A DNA stretch of 49,453 nucleotides from assembly GCA_016929415.1 (NCBI GenBank), contig JAFGIW010000146.1:1-49453 (forward strand), read 5' to 3'. Below the pieces are notes generated by a model. The model searched no databases, was not told the DNA's origin, and worked only from the letters and a program-made list of their open reading frames with translations. This stretch comes from Chitinispirillaceae bacterium (lineage in GTDB: Bacteria > Fibrobacterota > Chitinivibrionia > Chitinivibrionales > Chitinispirillaceae). Position numbers and translations under genes: made by a program. Shown piece after piece: positions 38,422 to 47,676 of the stretch (position 1 is the stretch's first letter; each line of letters starts with the position of its first letter).

Positions 38422-39498
38422 ATGAGAATGCGTAATTTTATAATCTTCACCATGGTATTGGCGATTGCGAATACCACACTCTTTGCGCAGGCCGGAACCA
38501 TCCCGATTGGCGGCAAGAATAGGGACTACGTCGTCCACGTTCCCACTGAGATCGCGGCGAGTCCGGCGCTCGTCCTCGGCTTACACCCCTTAAGCGGAAG
38601 CGGCCCGGCGTATCAAAAAACATCCGGATGGGACAAGGTTGCGGATAAGGAAAAATTCGTCGTCGTCTATCCGACAGGTATCACCCCAGTGTCGATGGGT
38701 GGAAGTAGCATGCCTGGATGGGACATCACCGGTGAGTCGGATGTGAATTTTATGCTTGCCCTCATCGATACAATGGCCGCCCGGTACAAAATTGATCGCA
38801 AACGCGTATATTCAACGGGGTATTCAATGGGAGGTATGTTGAGCTACGTACTTGCCTGCCGGAAGAGCGACAAGATCACCGCCATCGGTTCGATCGACGG
38901 CTTTCCGGTGGGGCAAAATGCCGGCAGTTGTAAGCCTTCAGTCCCGGTGCCTGTTTGTCATGTCCATGGCGCGACCGATCATTTTGTTGATATCGACGAC
39001 CTCCCACCCTGGATCAAGAAATTCGCGGAGGTGGACGGGTGCCAGTCGTCTCCCAAAACGACCACTGGAGCTAAATATAAAAAAGATGATTATAGCCCTT
39101 GCGATAACGGGAATGAAGTAATCCTCTATACGATCACGGGCATGGATCATATCGGTGCAGCCAATACCGACAAATTTGACTTCAGCGCGGCTGATACGTT
39201 CTGGACTTTCTTCAGCAGGCATCCGGCCCCGACCGGCGTTATTCATGTAATGGATGCGCAACAAGGATCGCAGTTCTTATTCCCGACCGCCCGTTATCAC
39301 GCCGGGACAGTCATCCTGCAGGATGCGGAAAACGTAACGGGCGTACGCCTGTTCGACACGAAGGGACGTGTGATCGAGGCATGGAAAAATATCGCCGGAC
39401 AACGCTCCCTGTCGGTACGACCGCTTACCGGCGGCGTCTATCTGCTTTCAGTCAATCGGCTCGACGGAGAGGTCGTGCTGCGGATGTCGGTACAGTAG
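38422..39498 (+). CDS. Secreted CE1-like esterase
   Basis: Predicted feruloyl/acetyl esterase of the PHB-depolymerase-like group, similar to the 11.8-kb protein. AAGGAGGAGG ends close to the ATG. Signal peptide to about Ala22 (TTLFAQ). The oxyanion region is LGLHPLSGSGP and the nucleophile Ser135 in STGYSMGGM. HVHGATDHFVD supplies the Asp and GMDHIGA the His. A sorting-like tail from about 290 (VRLFDTKGRVIEAW...GGVYLLSVN) ends the protein. It directly follows pair 3 and is closed by a strong terminator, so pair plus esterase form a compact three-gene unit. Confidence 0.87.
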   Translation: MRMRNFIIFTMVLAIANTTLFAQAGTIPIGGKNRDYVVHVPTEIAASPALVLGLHPLSGSGPAYQKTSGWDKVADKEKFVVVYPTGITPVSMGGSSMPGWDITGESDVNFMLALIDTMAARYKIDRKRVYSTGYSMGGMLSYVLACRKSDKITAIGSIDGFPVGQNAGSCKPSVPVPVCHVHGATDHFVDIDDLPPWIKKFAEVDGCQSSPKTTTGAKYKKDDYSPCDNGNEVILYTITGMDHIGAANTDKFDFSAADTFWTFFSRHPAPTGVIHVMDAQQGSQFLFPTARYHAGTVILQDAENVTGVRLFDTKGRVIEAWKNIAGQRSLSVRPLTGGVYLLSVNRLDGEVVLRMSVQ

Positions 39499-39508
39499 AT
39501 TTTTATCC

Positions 39509-39563
39509 CCCGCTTACGGCGCGCCAGACATCCCCCTTTTCTGCCGCCGTTTGCGGGTTTTTT
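39509..39563 (+). terminator. Rho-independent terminator of the pair 3 unit
   Basis: CCCGC-TT-ACGGCG (39509-39521) pairs with CGCCGT-TT-GCGGG (39545-39557) around a symmetric TT/TT internal loop. Six Ts follow (39558-39563). It lies 11 nt after the esterase stop and is the clearest terminator of the window. Confidence 0.8.
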
Positions 39564-39613
39564 AATGCGGCCGGCGCGGTACTGCGGCCGGCGATATTGT
39601 AACCTGCCGCTCC

Positions 39614-40962
39614 TTACCGGACGACACTTACCGGAACCACGGTTTTTCCGCAGGCAGCCGTCTCTACGGAAACAATTGCCATGCCCCTGCTTAGTGCGGG
39701 CAGATTCGGCATCGTAACTCTTCCCGGCCCGGAGACAAGGACGTTTCCGCGCCATAACAACCGTCCGTCGCTCCACGACCGCCCCTCCATCGTCGTAAAG
39801 GGAAGAGGATAATTCCCATGCGGAGCGCGCGGATTGCATCCGTCGGGATCGCACAGCCAGAGATGGTGCGCGATACAGTCGTCACGATCCAGATAATCCC
39901 AGCGGGTATAGACGATCTGCCCGCTGTTGTTCACGCTCGGGTGCCATTCATTGGTTTCGTGGTAACTCAGGCAGACAATGTCACTGCCGTCGTCGTTCAT
40001 AGAATGGAGCGTATAGGTGGGCACCTTTCTCGGATGGCACCTCCCGTAACCGCCGCGCCGTTCCGATATAAAGGGGATTCGTCCGTCGGGAAGCCAGCAT
40101 GGATCAAAATCGTGGTAACTTGCATCGGTCAAACCGGTGTTCGCTGCCCGCCCGCCGGTGAGCTGCACAAGCCCGGTACCGTCGATGTTTATTCTGAAAA
40201 TATGATAGCACCGGTCTGTCTGATTCGTCCATGCAAAGATGACTTTTTTCCCGTCGAACGAAAGGTCCGGCGAGAGAAACGCGCCTCCCGAAAGCCGCTT
40301 GCCTTTGAGATCGCCCGATTCCATCTGCGCATCTACCACGAGGTCTTGCACTTTTGGAGAACCGGACCGGATATTGATAAGCAGAATGAGACTGCCGCCG
40401 TTTTTCGCATTCCATCCGAGGTATTGATCGCACATGTGATAATCTCTCCCCGGTTTCACCACACCTGCAAAAAGAAGGGTATCGAAGGAGATCTCGGGAC
40501 TCGCCAGCATCACCTCACGACGGAGCGCGCATACCGCCCTGTACAGCTCTCTGCGGTCATCCGCCGGACCAGCCGCGGAACGTTTCGCGAGAACCGGTTT
40601 TTGCAATGCAGCCTGTAATTCATTCAATCGCGCGGCGAAGGAAGCGGAGATTCGGTGCGGACATTTTTTTCAAGAGCGCGGATAAGCGTATCGGTGCGGC
40701 GGATGACCACATCGAGCGGGTCATGGTCGTCCATATGGATAAGTGCATGGGTATTGAGAATTTTTCCTTCAGCGGCGGGGAGACGTTTTGACAATGCTTC
40801 CCGATGTTCTTGAATCCGCCGCTGTATCTCGTTGTACTGTGCTTCCCAGTCCTCTTCGAAAACGGAGGGTTCAGGTCCGTCATATGCAGCCGTAGGGCTG
40901 AATATGAGAGCGAACAATCCGGACTTCAATAGAAAACACTGGCCTGAGGCCGATCTTTTCAC
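39614..40962 (-). pseudogene. Frameshifted, internally shortened PD40 (HZS-alpha-like) protein
   Basis: The N-terminal frame (40962 to 40624) has a signal peptide (SGLFALIFSPTAA) and ends PLPSPRD at TGA. The body continues in another frame from a TTG at 40627 (LNELQAALQKPV). It holds the signature of large propeller proteins related to the hydrazine-synthase alpha middle domain: MCDQYLGWNAKNGG, GGAFLSPDLSFDGKKVIFAW, DPCWLPDGRIPFISERRGGYG, SYHETNEWHPSV, DYLDRDDCIAHHLW. After PHGNYPLPFTTMEG, where relatives continue for hundreds of residues, it jumps into a sorting-like tail (LLWRGNVLVSG...GMAIVSVE). One frameshift plus an apparent internal deletion suggest a non-functional gene. Real hydrazine synthesis is not implied. 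Confidence 0.65.
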
Positions 40963-41481
40963 CCCCCCCTGTAGAATCCATCGGAGTACTGATGGTTGAT
41001 GTAGACATATAAAATATAAACTTATTTATACCTAAATTAAACGATTAAAACGCTGCTTTGCAGACTCCTTTGCGCTGCCGCTGCAGATGCCGGTAAATAC
41101 GCCACTGCGAAAATGCTCGAAATACCTCCCCGGGTATTCCTGCGCTTTTCGCATGTCGTCTCTCCTCGGCATCTTATGCATCAGCATCAAAAAGAATCGC
41201 TCAATTTAGGTTATAGTTAATTCCCCTTTTCAATAGGTCGGATGGGTATTTTTTCATAAAAGCGGTAATGGCCCGGCGTACCTTCTAGTATTCAAATTAA
41301 AATTAATGAGAAGATAAAAAAAAATAATTCTATTTAAATCAATTTGTTACAAATAATATTGTATTCAATTAGGATACAAAAACTCTTTTCGCGCCTTGCC
41401 GATCGCCCTTTTCCACCTTATATTTATAAAAAAGATTGATCAACTCCTCTACCAGGGGGGCAAAGGCAGCGGTATGATACG
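40963..41481. other. Intergenic region upstream of regulator 4, with one small minus-strand ORF
   Basis: 519 bp. A 40-codon minus-strand ORF at 41032-41154 has a fair ribosome site (GAGGAGA, 6 nt) and starts MRKAQEYPGRYFEHF; I recognise no family, and it may be a relic or a small protein. From about 41290 the DNA is AT-rich and probably carries the regulator 4 promoter; ATTTGT-T-ACAAAT (41342-41354) is a perfect small dyad. A GC-rich stretch with a run of Gs precedes the regulator start. Confidence 0.35.
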
Positions 41482-42348
41482 ATGAAACCACTTTTTAAGT
41501 ATATTGATTACCGGTTGTTTCTTGAAGATTTCTATTGTGAGAAAAAGAAATCGACGCGTTTCTTTTCCTACAGGTATTTCGCCCGGAAAGCGGGTATCAA
41601 ATCGCCGATTTTTTTCAAGCAGGTGATCGAGGGCAAGCGCAATCTTACACGCCGCATGATCGAACAGTTCATTCCCGCGCTGAATCTCAATAGAAAAGAG
41701 GCTATTTTTTTCAAGAATCTGGTGCTGTTCAATCAGGCAAAAACCGCCGTTGAAAAGCAGGAATATTACAGCGTGATGCTTTCAATGATGGATTACGTCA
41801 ACGAGCATCAGTTGTCAGCCGATCAGTACCTTTATTTTGAAAAGTGGTATACCAGCGTTGTCCGCGAGTTGATCTGTCTTTACGATTTCAAGGATGATTA
41901 CGGCCTGATCGCCCGATCGGTCTGTCCGCCGATAACAATAAGCGACGTCAGGAAAACGATTCATCTGCTGGTGCGCCTGAAGCTTATCGTCCGGCGGAAA
42001 GACGGCACCTATCGCCAGAGTGCGGTCGCCATCGTCAGCAGCGATACGATGGTAGCGCTTGCACGGCGTTCCTTCAACAGTCAGATGCTCGTTATGGCCC
42101 GCAATGCGAATGAGACCGTTTCGCCGGATGAGAGAAATATCTCCGGAATCACCATGGGTATTTCGAAAGCCTGCTATGAAGTACTGCGTACCGAAATTGC
42201 GGCGTTCAAGGAACGCGTCAAGGTCATTGTCAATCAGGATGAACGCAGCAGCCGCGTCTACCAGCTCAACCTGCAGCTTTTTCCGTTAAGCGGGGATGTC
42301 GCGGATCTTCAGAAAGAAGCCAATGGAGGCCGATCATGCGTGGAATGA
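41482..42348 (+). CDS. TIGR02147 (DUF4423) family regulator, copy 4
   Basis: It opens LFKYIDYRLFLEDFY. The helix-turn-helix-like part is SYRYFARKAGIKSPIFFKQVI (about 28-48). The central block is YFEKWYTSVVRELICLY; the wing-like segment TIHLLVRLKLIVRRKDGTYR; the end VYQLNLQLFPLSG, followed by a 16-residue extension not seen in the other copies. That extension creates a longer (13-bp) overlap with the lipoprotein gene. No strong Shine-Dalgarno (GGCAGCGG). Groups with copy 3 by eye. No membrane segment or export signal. Confidence 0.85.
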   Translation: MKPLFKYIDYRLFLEDFYCEKKKSTRFFSYRYFARKAGIKSPIFFKQVIEGKRNLTRRMIEQFIPALNLNRKEAIFFKNLVLFNQAKTAVEKQEYYSVMLSMMDYVNEHQLSADQYLYFEKWYTSVVRELICLYDFKDDYGLIARSVCPPITISDVRKTIHLLVRLKLIVRRKDGTYRQSAVAIVSSDTMVALARRSFNSQMLVMARNANETVSPDERNISGITMGISKACYEVLRTEIAAFKERVKVIVNQDERSSRVYQLNLQLFPLSGDVADLQKEANGGRSCVE

Positions 42349-43991
42349 TCCGTTGCTTGATTGCATTTTCCGGGTGCGGAGTACTTTGCATCAGCAACTG
42401 CAGTCCCGATTCCGTCAGTGGCGGTACAAGCACCTCTGAAAACGGGAGAGTCGCGGGGAGGATCGTTACGAGCGACGGCGTCGCGGCGCTGCGGACGCAG
42501 GTGATGTTGCTGTCCGCCGGATTCGACCCGGTCAGCGAAAATGCAATGATTCATGCCGATACCACCGATACGTCGGGGAATTATTCGTTTGCGCTTGTTG
42601 CTCCGGGCGAATATTCGGTTCAGAGCGTTCATATTGACGACAGAACCCGCGCGCTAACTTTCGGCATACAGGTGGAAGGCGATACGGTCCTGCTGTCAGA
42701 CGATACGCTGCGAGCATCCGGATCGATCAGAATCGCGCTTCCTGATTCGCTCCACCTGTCTTCCGGGTACATTTACATTCCGGGAACCGTTATTTCAATG
42801 CCGCTTTCGGACGGTGAGACGTTCGCAGTTCTCGATTCCGTCCCCGCCGGCATGATTTCCTCGATCGCCTACGCGTCGTCGGATATCGGCCGGCGATCGG
42901 TGCTGTGTACTTCGATTGAAGTCAGACCGGTTGATACCGTGACAATCTTGAACACCGGATGGAGATACAGCCGGCAGCTGCGGCTGAATACGTCGCCATC
43001 GGGTGCCGCCATCGATCAGACGCTTTATCGTTTCCCCGTGCTGATAAGATTGACAGGGAATAACTTCCCCTTCGATCAGGCGCGTCCCGACGGTTCGGAT
43101 CTACTGTTCACCAAAAAGGACAATATCGCCCTGCCGTGTGAAATAGAACGTTGGGATGCCGCGGGTCGGGCCGCCGAGGTATGGGTCGGCGTGGATACGC
43201 TGCCGGGTAACGACAGCACGTATCACCTGACCATGCATTGGGGCAATCGGCGGGCGACCGCCAAAATCGCAGATGGAACCGTGTTCGATACGGCAACAGG
43301 ATTCGCAGGGGTATGGCATTTCGGCGAGAGCGGCGATACATTGTACGATGCAACAACCAATCGATATAATGGCGGTCGTCACGGGAGTGTCGCACCTGCC
43401 GCTGGAATGATCGGTAGCGGACAGCGGTTCGATACGTCCGCCGCATATTGCGAAATGGGAAATGTGCTCAATACCGGCGACACCAATTTCACCGTAAGCG
43501 TATGGATTAAAAGGGACACCACCGGTCTGCAGGCAATTTTATCGAAATCGAACGGCGGTTCCCCGTCGTCCACCTACGGGTGGCTTCTGACATTCGGGGA
43601 GGAAAACCAGCTGGAGTGTTTCATCGCCACCGGAGGAACAACGTGGGGAACAACCGGTTCGTTCGGCGTTTACTCTCAGGCGGAAACGGCCGTCACCGAT
43701 ACGACGACGTGGCACTTCGTCGCCGCAGTGATCGACAGGAGGAACAACACCGCCAGCAGAATGTATCTGGATGGGGAGGACGTCACCGGCGAACCGGACG
43801 GCGAAATCGGCACAGTAGGCTCTCTCGCCAATACGCTTCCGCTGCTTGTCGGCGCAGAGGCGGACGGCGATTACCAGTGGACCGGTTCAATTGACGAGTG
43901 CGTTATCTCATTCACCGCCCGATCCGAAGCCTGGGTCCGGTTATGTTACGCCAATCAGGGTCCTGTGGACCGTCTGGTTGAATTCCGATGA
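42336..43991 (+). CDS. Lipoprotein with carboxypeptidase-like, DUF2341 and LamG domains, copy 4
   Basis: GGAGG lies 7 nt before the ATG, inside the regulator gene. The signal ends with FSGCGVLCISNC; Cys18 or Cys22 is the likely lipid site. Residues about 35-115 are carboxypeptidase-like (GRIVTSDGVAALRTQVMLLS...GNYSFALVAPG). YIYIPGT is the conserved motif. DUF2341 covers about 208-305 (RQLRLNTSPSGA...LTMHWGN). The LamG-like fold (about 323-535) pairs with copy 1: SKSNGGSPSSTYGWLLTF against SKSRGGLPSSSYGWLVTL. The end AWVRLCYANQGPVDRLVEF is less conserved. Its stop overlaps an ATG (43988) that is in frame with the GH43 gene. Confidence 0.85.
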   Translation: MRGMIRCLIAFSGCGVLCISNCSPDSVSGGTSTSENGRVAGRIVTSDGVAALRTQVMLLSAGFDPVSENAMIHADTTDTSGNYSFALVAPGEYSVQSVHIDDRTRALTFGIQVEGDTVLLSDDTLRASGSIRIALPDSLHLSSGYIYIPGTVISMPLSDGETFAVLDSVPAGMISSIAYASSDIGRRSVLCTSIEVRPVDTVTILNTGWRYSRQLRLNTSPSGAAIDQTLYRFPVLIRLTGNNFPFDQARPDGSDLLFTKKDNIALPCEIERWDAAGRAAEVWVGVDTLPGNDSTYHLTMHWGNRRATAKIADGTVFDTATGFAGVWHFGESGDTLYDATTNRYNGGRHGSVAPAAGMIGSGQRFDTSAAYCEMGNVLNTGDTNFTVSVWIKRDTTGLQAILSKSNGGSPSSTYGWLLTFGEENQLECFIATGGTTWGTTGSFGVYSQAETAVTDTTTWHFVAAVIDRRNNTASRMYLDGEDVTGEPDGEIGTVGSLANTLPLLVGAEADGDYQWTGSIDECVISFTARSEAWVRLCYANQGPVDRLVEFR

Positions 43992-44020
43992 CCGTTATTT
44001 TAATAGAAGGGAATACAGAT

Positions 44021-45604
44021 ATGAAGACCGATTCTCTTTTTCACATGACATGCAGCGTCCTGCTTGTCGGCGCCATCATGGCCGGCGGCATATTTGCCGA
44101 CAATCCGATCATTTCGCACAGATTCACCGCTGATCCCAACGCCATGGTGTATGACGGACGGGTGTATGTCTACTGTTCGAATGACGATGACAACAACAAC
44201 AGTTATGACATCGCCTCGTATATTCTCATTTCATCGGACGATATGGTAAACTGGACCGATCACGGAGAAGTATTCAGAGTACCCAGAGATGCCTCGTGGG
44301 CAAACCGTGCCTACGCACCGACCTGTATTGAACGTGACGGAAAGTTTTATCTCTACTTTCCTGACGGGGGTAACTCAATCGGAGTTGCGGTAGCCGGCCG
44401 GCCGGAAGGCCCCTTCAAAGACCCGCTCGGCAAGGCCCTCATAACAAAGAGCATGCCCAACTGCAATGTACAGTGGTGTTTCGATCCGGCGATTTTTATT
44501 GACGATGACGGCAAAGCATACCTTTATTTCGGAGGCGGACAGGAGGGAACCGGCACGAATCTGCGCGGCATCGAACTCAATGACGACATGATATCGGTGA
44601 AAGGCACCGCCAAAACGATTGAGGCGCAGGGATCGTTCGAAGCATCGTTCATGCATAAATACAACGGGATCTACTATTTCTCCTATGCCACGACCGGTGC
44701 ATCGAAGATCGATTATCTGATGGGCGATAATCCTCTGGGCCCCTTGACCTATAAGGGAACGGCGCTTCCCAATCCGACCCTCAACGGACAGAACATCAAC
44801 AAGAGCAACAACAATCATTCCTCGATTGTCGAGTTCGAGGATAAATGGTATATGTTCTATCACGACCGGCGGATCTCGAACGAAGTTTACAAAAGAAATG
44901 CATCGGCCGACCTGCTCACCCATGCCGCCAACGGCACGATCAATACGGTCAAGGTTACCGCAGAAAGCGTTCCGCAGGTCAAAAACCTCAACCCGTACGA
45001 TACCGTTCAGGCGGAAACCATCGATAAACAGAAGGGCATCGAAACGGATGTCTGCAGCGAAGGCGGGATGATGCTGACCAGTCTTGCCGCCGGTGATTAC
45101 ACCGGCCTTTCAGGGGTGGATTTCGGCGACGGTGCATCGGAATTCGAAGTGCGGGCCGCAAGTGCATCGGGGGGCGGTACCGTCGAGGTGCATCTTGGAA
45201 GCCAGACCGGAACGCTTGCGGGAAGCTGTGAAATTTCCGCAACCGGAGGCTGGACGACCTGGAAAACCTTCTCGTGCGATGTGTCCGGCTGCAGCGGAGT
45301 CAAGAATCTCTATTTCGTCTACAAGGGTTCCGGTGAGCCTTTCCGATGCAACTGGTTCAGGTTCATCCCGGTGCCCACGGGAATGGACGAAGACCGGGAT
45401 CATATTCGCATAGTCCGTCGTGATACCGATGCGGCTCACCTCCAGCCGGTCCTGAATATGGATAATCTTCCTGACGGATTTATATTTGACCTGTCTGGGA
45501 GGATTCTCAACCTGTATATCCGGAATCATCGGACGGATGGATGTAAGGCGCGCGGAGTGTTCATCGTCCGCAACGCTGATGACGGGCGGGCGGTCGGGAA
45601 ATAA
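44021..45604 (+). CDS. Secreted GH43 arabinofuranosidase/xylosidase with CBM6
   Basis: Predicted arabinoxylan-debranching enzyme. Start 44021 has GAAGGGAA upstream and begins with the signal peptide MKTDSLFHMTCSVLLVGAI. An in-frame ATG at 43988 overlaps the previous stop (ATGA) and could couple translation to the lipoprotein. The catalytic base is Asp38 (FTADPNAMV), the pKa modulator Asp155 (CFDPAIFIDDDG) and the acid Glu207 (GSFEASFMHKYNG). Residues about 325-450 form a CBM6 (VQAETIDKQKG...VSGCSGVKNLYFVYKG, CNWFRF), a xylan-binding fold. The tail (FIFDLSGRILNLY...ARGVFIV) is sorting-like but degenerate. GH54 follows. Confidence 0.9.
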   Translation: MKTDSLFHMTCSVLLVGAIMAGGIFADNPIISHRFTADPNAMVYDGRVYVYCSNDDDNNNSYDIASYILISSDDMVNWTDHGEVFRVPRDASWANRAYAPTCIERDGKFYLYFPDGGNSIGVAVAGRPEGPFKDPLGKALITKSMPNCNVQWCFDPAIFIDDDGKAYLYFGGGQEGTGTNLRGIELNDDMISVKGTAKTIEAQGSFEASFMHKYNGIYYFSYATTGASKIDYLMGDNPLGPLTYKGTALPNPTLNGQNINKSNNNHSSIVEFEDKWYMFYHDRRISNEVYKRNASADLLTHAANGTINTVKVTAESVPQVKNLNPYDTVQAETIDKQKGIETDVCSEGGMMLTSLAAGDYTGLSGVDFGDGASEFEVRAASASGGGTVEVHLGSQTGTLAGSCEISATGGWTTWKTFSCDVSGCSGVKNLYFVYKGSGEPFRCNWFRFIPVPTGMDEDRDHIRIVRRDTDAAHLQPVLNMDNLPDGFIFDLSGRILNLYIRNHRTDGCKARGVFIVRNADDGRAVGK

Positions 45605-45976
45605 CTGTTGCGGAGCCCGGTAATTAACGGCGTTTGTTAATGTTTATACTATATTGAAGTGTATCAGGAAATCATTTCAATGTGTAGCTTACGACTTTTT
45701 TACCGGAATCATACATGTCATCGGATAATGCCTGTAAAGTAAATCGACTGCATTGACAACAGTGGGAGCAATAGTGAAACGGAGGCCGCGATGTTGAATC
45801 TGCCGCGGAAAAGAGGCCGTAATTGTCCAATGCGAACGATTTGTGAAGTCATGCAAGGTTGTCCTGGTTAATCAGTAGACGCGACCTGTTCAATGGCCCT
45901 GATTTTCATGTGAAGTTTGTTGTATTATTCGATATGTCACGGCAATGATATAACTCACTAAAAGAAAGGGGAGGGC
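45605..45976. other. Intergenic region between GH43-CBM6 and GH54
   Basis: 372 bp with no confident gene. A 26-codon ORF at 45791-45871 (MLNLPRKRGRN...) has CGGAGG upstream but no recognisable family. A weak TTAAC/GTTAA hairpin near 45624-45640 follows the GH43 stop. The GH54 promoter is presumably here, in the AT-richer part after 45900. Confidence 0.3.
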
Positions 45977-47323
45977 ATGAGACACTCTGGAATACATGAA
46001 CGATTCGGCGTGATACCGGCGGCAATTGCCATCATTTGCATAACACAGCGAATAATTTCGGTTGCTGAACCATGTCCCTGTGATATCTATGAAGCCGGTG
46101 GAACGCCATGCGTTGCGGCGCACAGTACGGTACGGGCTCTTTACAACTCGTACGACGGTCCCCTCTACCAGGTCAAACGCAAATTGGACGGCAAGACCTT
46201 GGACATTGGTGTCCTTACCCCCGGCGGTTTCGCCAACTCGGCCGCGCAGGATTCTTTCCTGACGGGGACGACAGGTACCATATCGGTTATATATGATCAG
46301 TCCCCAAAGGGCAACCACCTGAAAAGCGCCCCCGGAGGCGGGGCCGTCAAGACACCTGACAAGGAAGTAACCGCAAACCGTTCCAAATTGACGGTAGGCG
46401 GCCATACGGTCTATGCAGCCTACTTCGAGGGCGGCATGGGGTATCGCAACAACAAGACCTCTGGCGTCGCAACCGGCGACCAGCCGGAGTCCATGTATAT
46501 GGTGGCTAACGGCAAGCACTACAACAATAAATGCTGCTGGGACTACGGGAATGCCGAAACCACCAACAACGACGACGGTGAGGGGACCATGGAGGCTATC
46601 TACTTCGGGAATTGCTCATTCTGGGGGAAAGGGAGCGGCAGTGGCCCTTGGGTCATGGCTGATATTGAAAACGGTCTCTGGGCAGGCAATGTGACGCCGA
46701 ACAACAACAACACACCCATCAATGCCGAATACGTAACGGCCATGGTCAAAGGCAAGCCGCATACGCTGGCAATCAAGGCCGGCAATGCACAATCAGGTAC
46801 CCTGAAGACCATGTGGGAAGGTGCGTATCCCGCCAAGGGTGCAACGGGGAGGCCCTACGATCCCATGAAGAAACAGGGTGCCATCATACTGGGGATTGGT
46901 GGCGATAACAGCAACGGGGGTGTTGGGACGTTTTACGAAGGGTGCATGACCTCCGGCTACTCCTCCGATTCTATAGATGCTGCCGTCCAGGCGAACATTG
47001 TCGCCGCGGGCTACGGGAGCGATGTGGTGAAGAATTCATGCCGCCTCGACACCAAACCGTCGGGATCTTCAGCCATGACTCTTTGCTATCAGTCAAACAT
47101 TGGTGCAACCGTCAGTTATACACTACAAGCCCCCCGGAACGTTGCTGTTACCGTCCTCGATCAGCAGGGAAGGCTTGTCGCTTCGGTTGTAAACGGTGTC
47201 GTTCCCGCGGGGCGACATAAAATCGTATGGCATGCCGGACGGGTACCGGCCGGCGTCTATGTCGTGAGAATGGCGATTGACGGACGGGGAGAACGGTTCG
47301 GGAAGATGGTTATAGGAAAATAG
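45977..47323 (+). CDS. Secreted GH54 alpha-L-arabinofuranosidase (AbfB catalytic domain)
   Basis: Removes alpha-L-arabinofuranose from arabinoxylan and arabinan. GGGGAGGGC precedes the ATG; signal peptide to about Ala30. The mature part starts PCPCDIYEAGGTPCVAAHST, as in the well-studied fungal AbfB enzymes. The nucleophile is Glu206 (TMEAIYFGN) and the acid/base Asp310 (GIGGDNSNGG). The vicinal disulfide pair typical of the family is present (Cys186-Cys187, NKCCWDYGNAET). 'AIILGIGGDNSNG...FYEGCMTSGY' is also typical. The usual fungal C-terminal CBM42 is absent; a linker and a bacterial sorting-like tail replace it (VTVLDQQGRLVAS...AGVYVVRM). Strong similarity to fungal sequences suggests transfer between domains. 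Confidence 0.93.
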   Translation: MRHSGIHERFGVIPAAIAIICITQRIISVAEPCPCDIYEAGGTPCVAAHSTVRALYNSYDGPLYQVKRKLDGKTLDIGVLTPGGFANSAAQDSFLTGTTGTISVIYDQSPKGNHLKSAPGGGAVKTPDKEVTANRSKLTVGGHTVYAAYFEGGMGYRNNKTSGVATGDQPESMYMVANGKHYNNKCCWDYGNAETTNNDDGEGTMEAIYFGNCSFWGKGSGSGPWVMADIENGLWAGNVTPNNNNTPINAEYVTAMVKGKPHTLAIKAGNAQSGTLKTMWEGAYPAKGATGRPYDPMKKQGAIILGIGGDNSNGGVGTFYEGCMTSGYSSDSIDAAVQANIVAAGYGSDVVKNSCRLDTKPSGSSAMTLCYQSNIGATVSYTLQAPRNVAVTVLDQQGRLVASVVNGVVPAGRHKIVWHAGRVPAGVYVVRMAIDGRGERFGKMVIGK

Positions 47324-47404
47324 GCTGAGAAAAGTGATGGTATGAGTCGTTTCCAAACGGCGGGGCTCACACGAATAAATGTTTCAACGTACAGCAGGAC
47401 ATTA

Positions 47405-47515
47405 AACGCAGGGATCGCGGAGAACGCAAAGGAGCGCAGAGGAATGGTTGTAAAAAAGGAATCATTTGGTCCTGTTTTCTCTGCGAAACTCCGCGTTCTT
47501 TGTGTCCTCTGCGTT
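47405..47515. repeat. Imperfect inverted repeat rich in GCAGAG/AACGC
   Basis: A 37-bp arm (47405-47441, AACGCAGGGATC...GCGCAGAG) is repeated in reverse complement at 47479-47515 with about two thirds identity; most differences are purine transitions that still allow G-U pairing. A 37-nt spacer separates the arms. Such AACGCAGAG/CGCGGAG strings are known as dispersed intergenic repeats in several bacterial genomes. No protein is encoded. The rest of 47324-47676 holds nothing I can name. Confidence 0.55.
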
Positions 47516-47676
47516 GAAAAAAACGTTTATTGTTCATATTCGCACTTTATTTTTACAAGAACTAATCGATTATAGACATACATCAATAGGCTGAACGTAG
47601 TGTGTGCTGAACGCATAAGCATATAATAGTAAATAGTGTCTGTCCGAACGTACATACGTTTAACAAATTAAATATT

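Noticed and set aside
39818..40618. 266-codon plus-strand frame opposite the PD40 gene
   Set aside because: Antisense of conserved PD40 motifs; no independent support.
39614..40962. Hydrazine synthase and anammox-like metabolism
   Set aside because: Only the propeller-like region resembles that family; similar proteins are widespread in heterotrophs, the gene is broken, and no other anammox genes are present.
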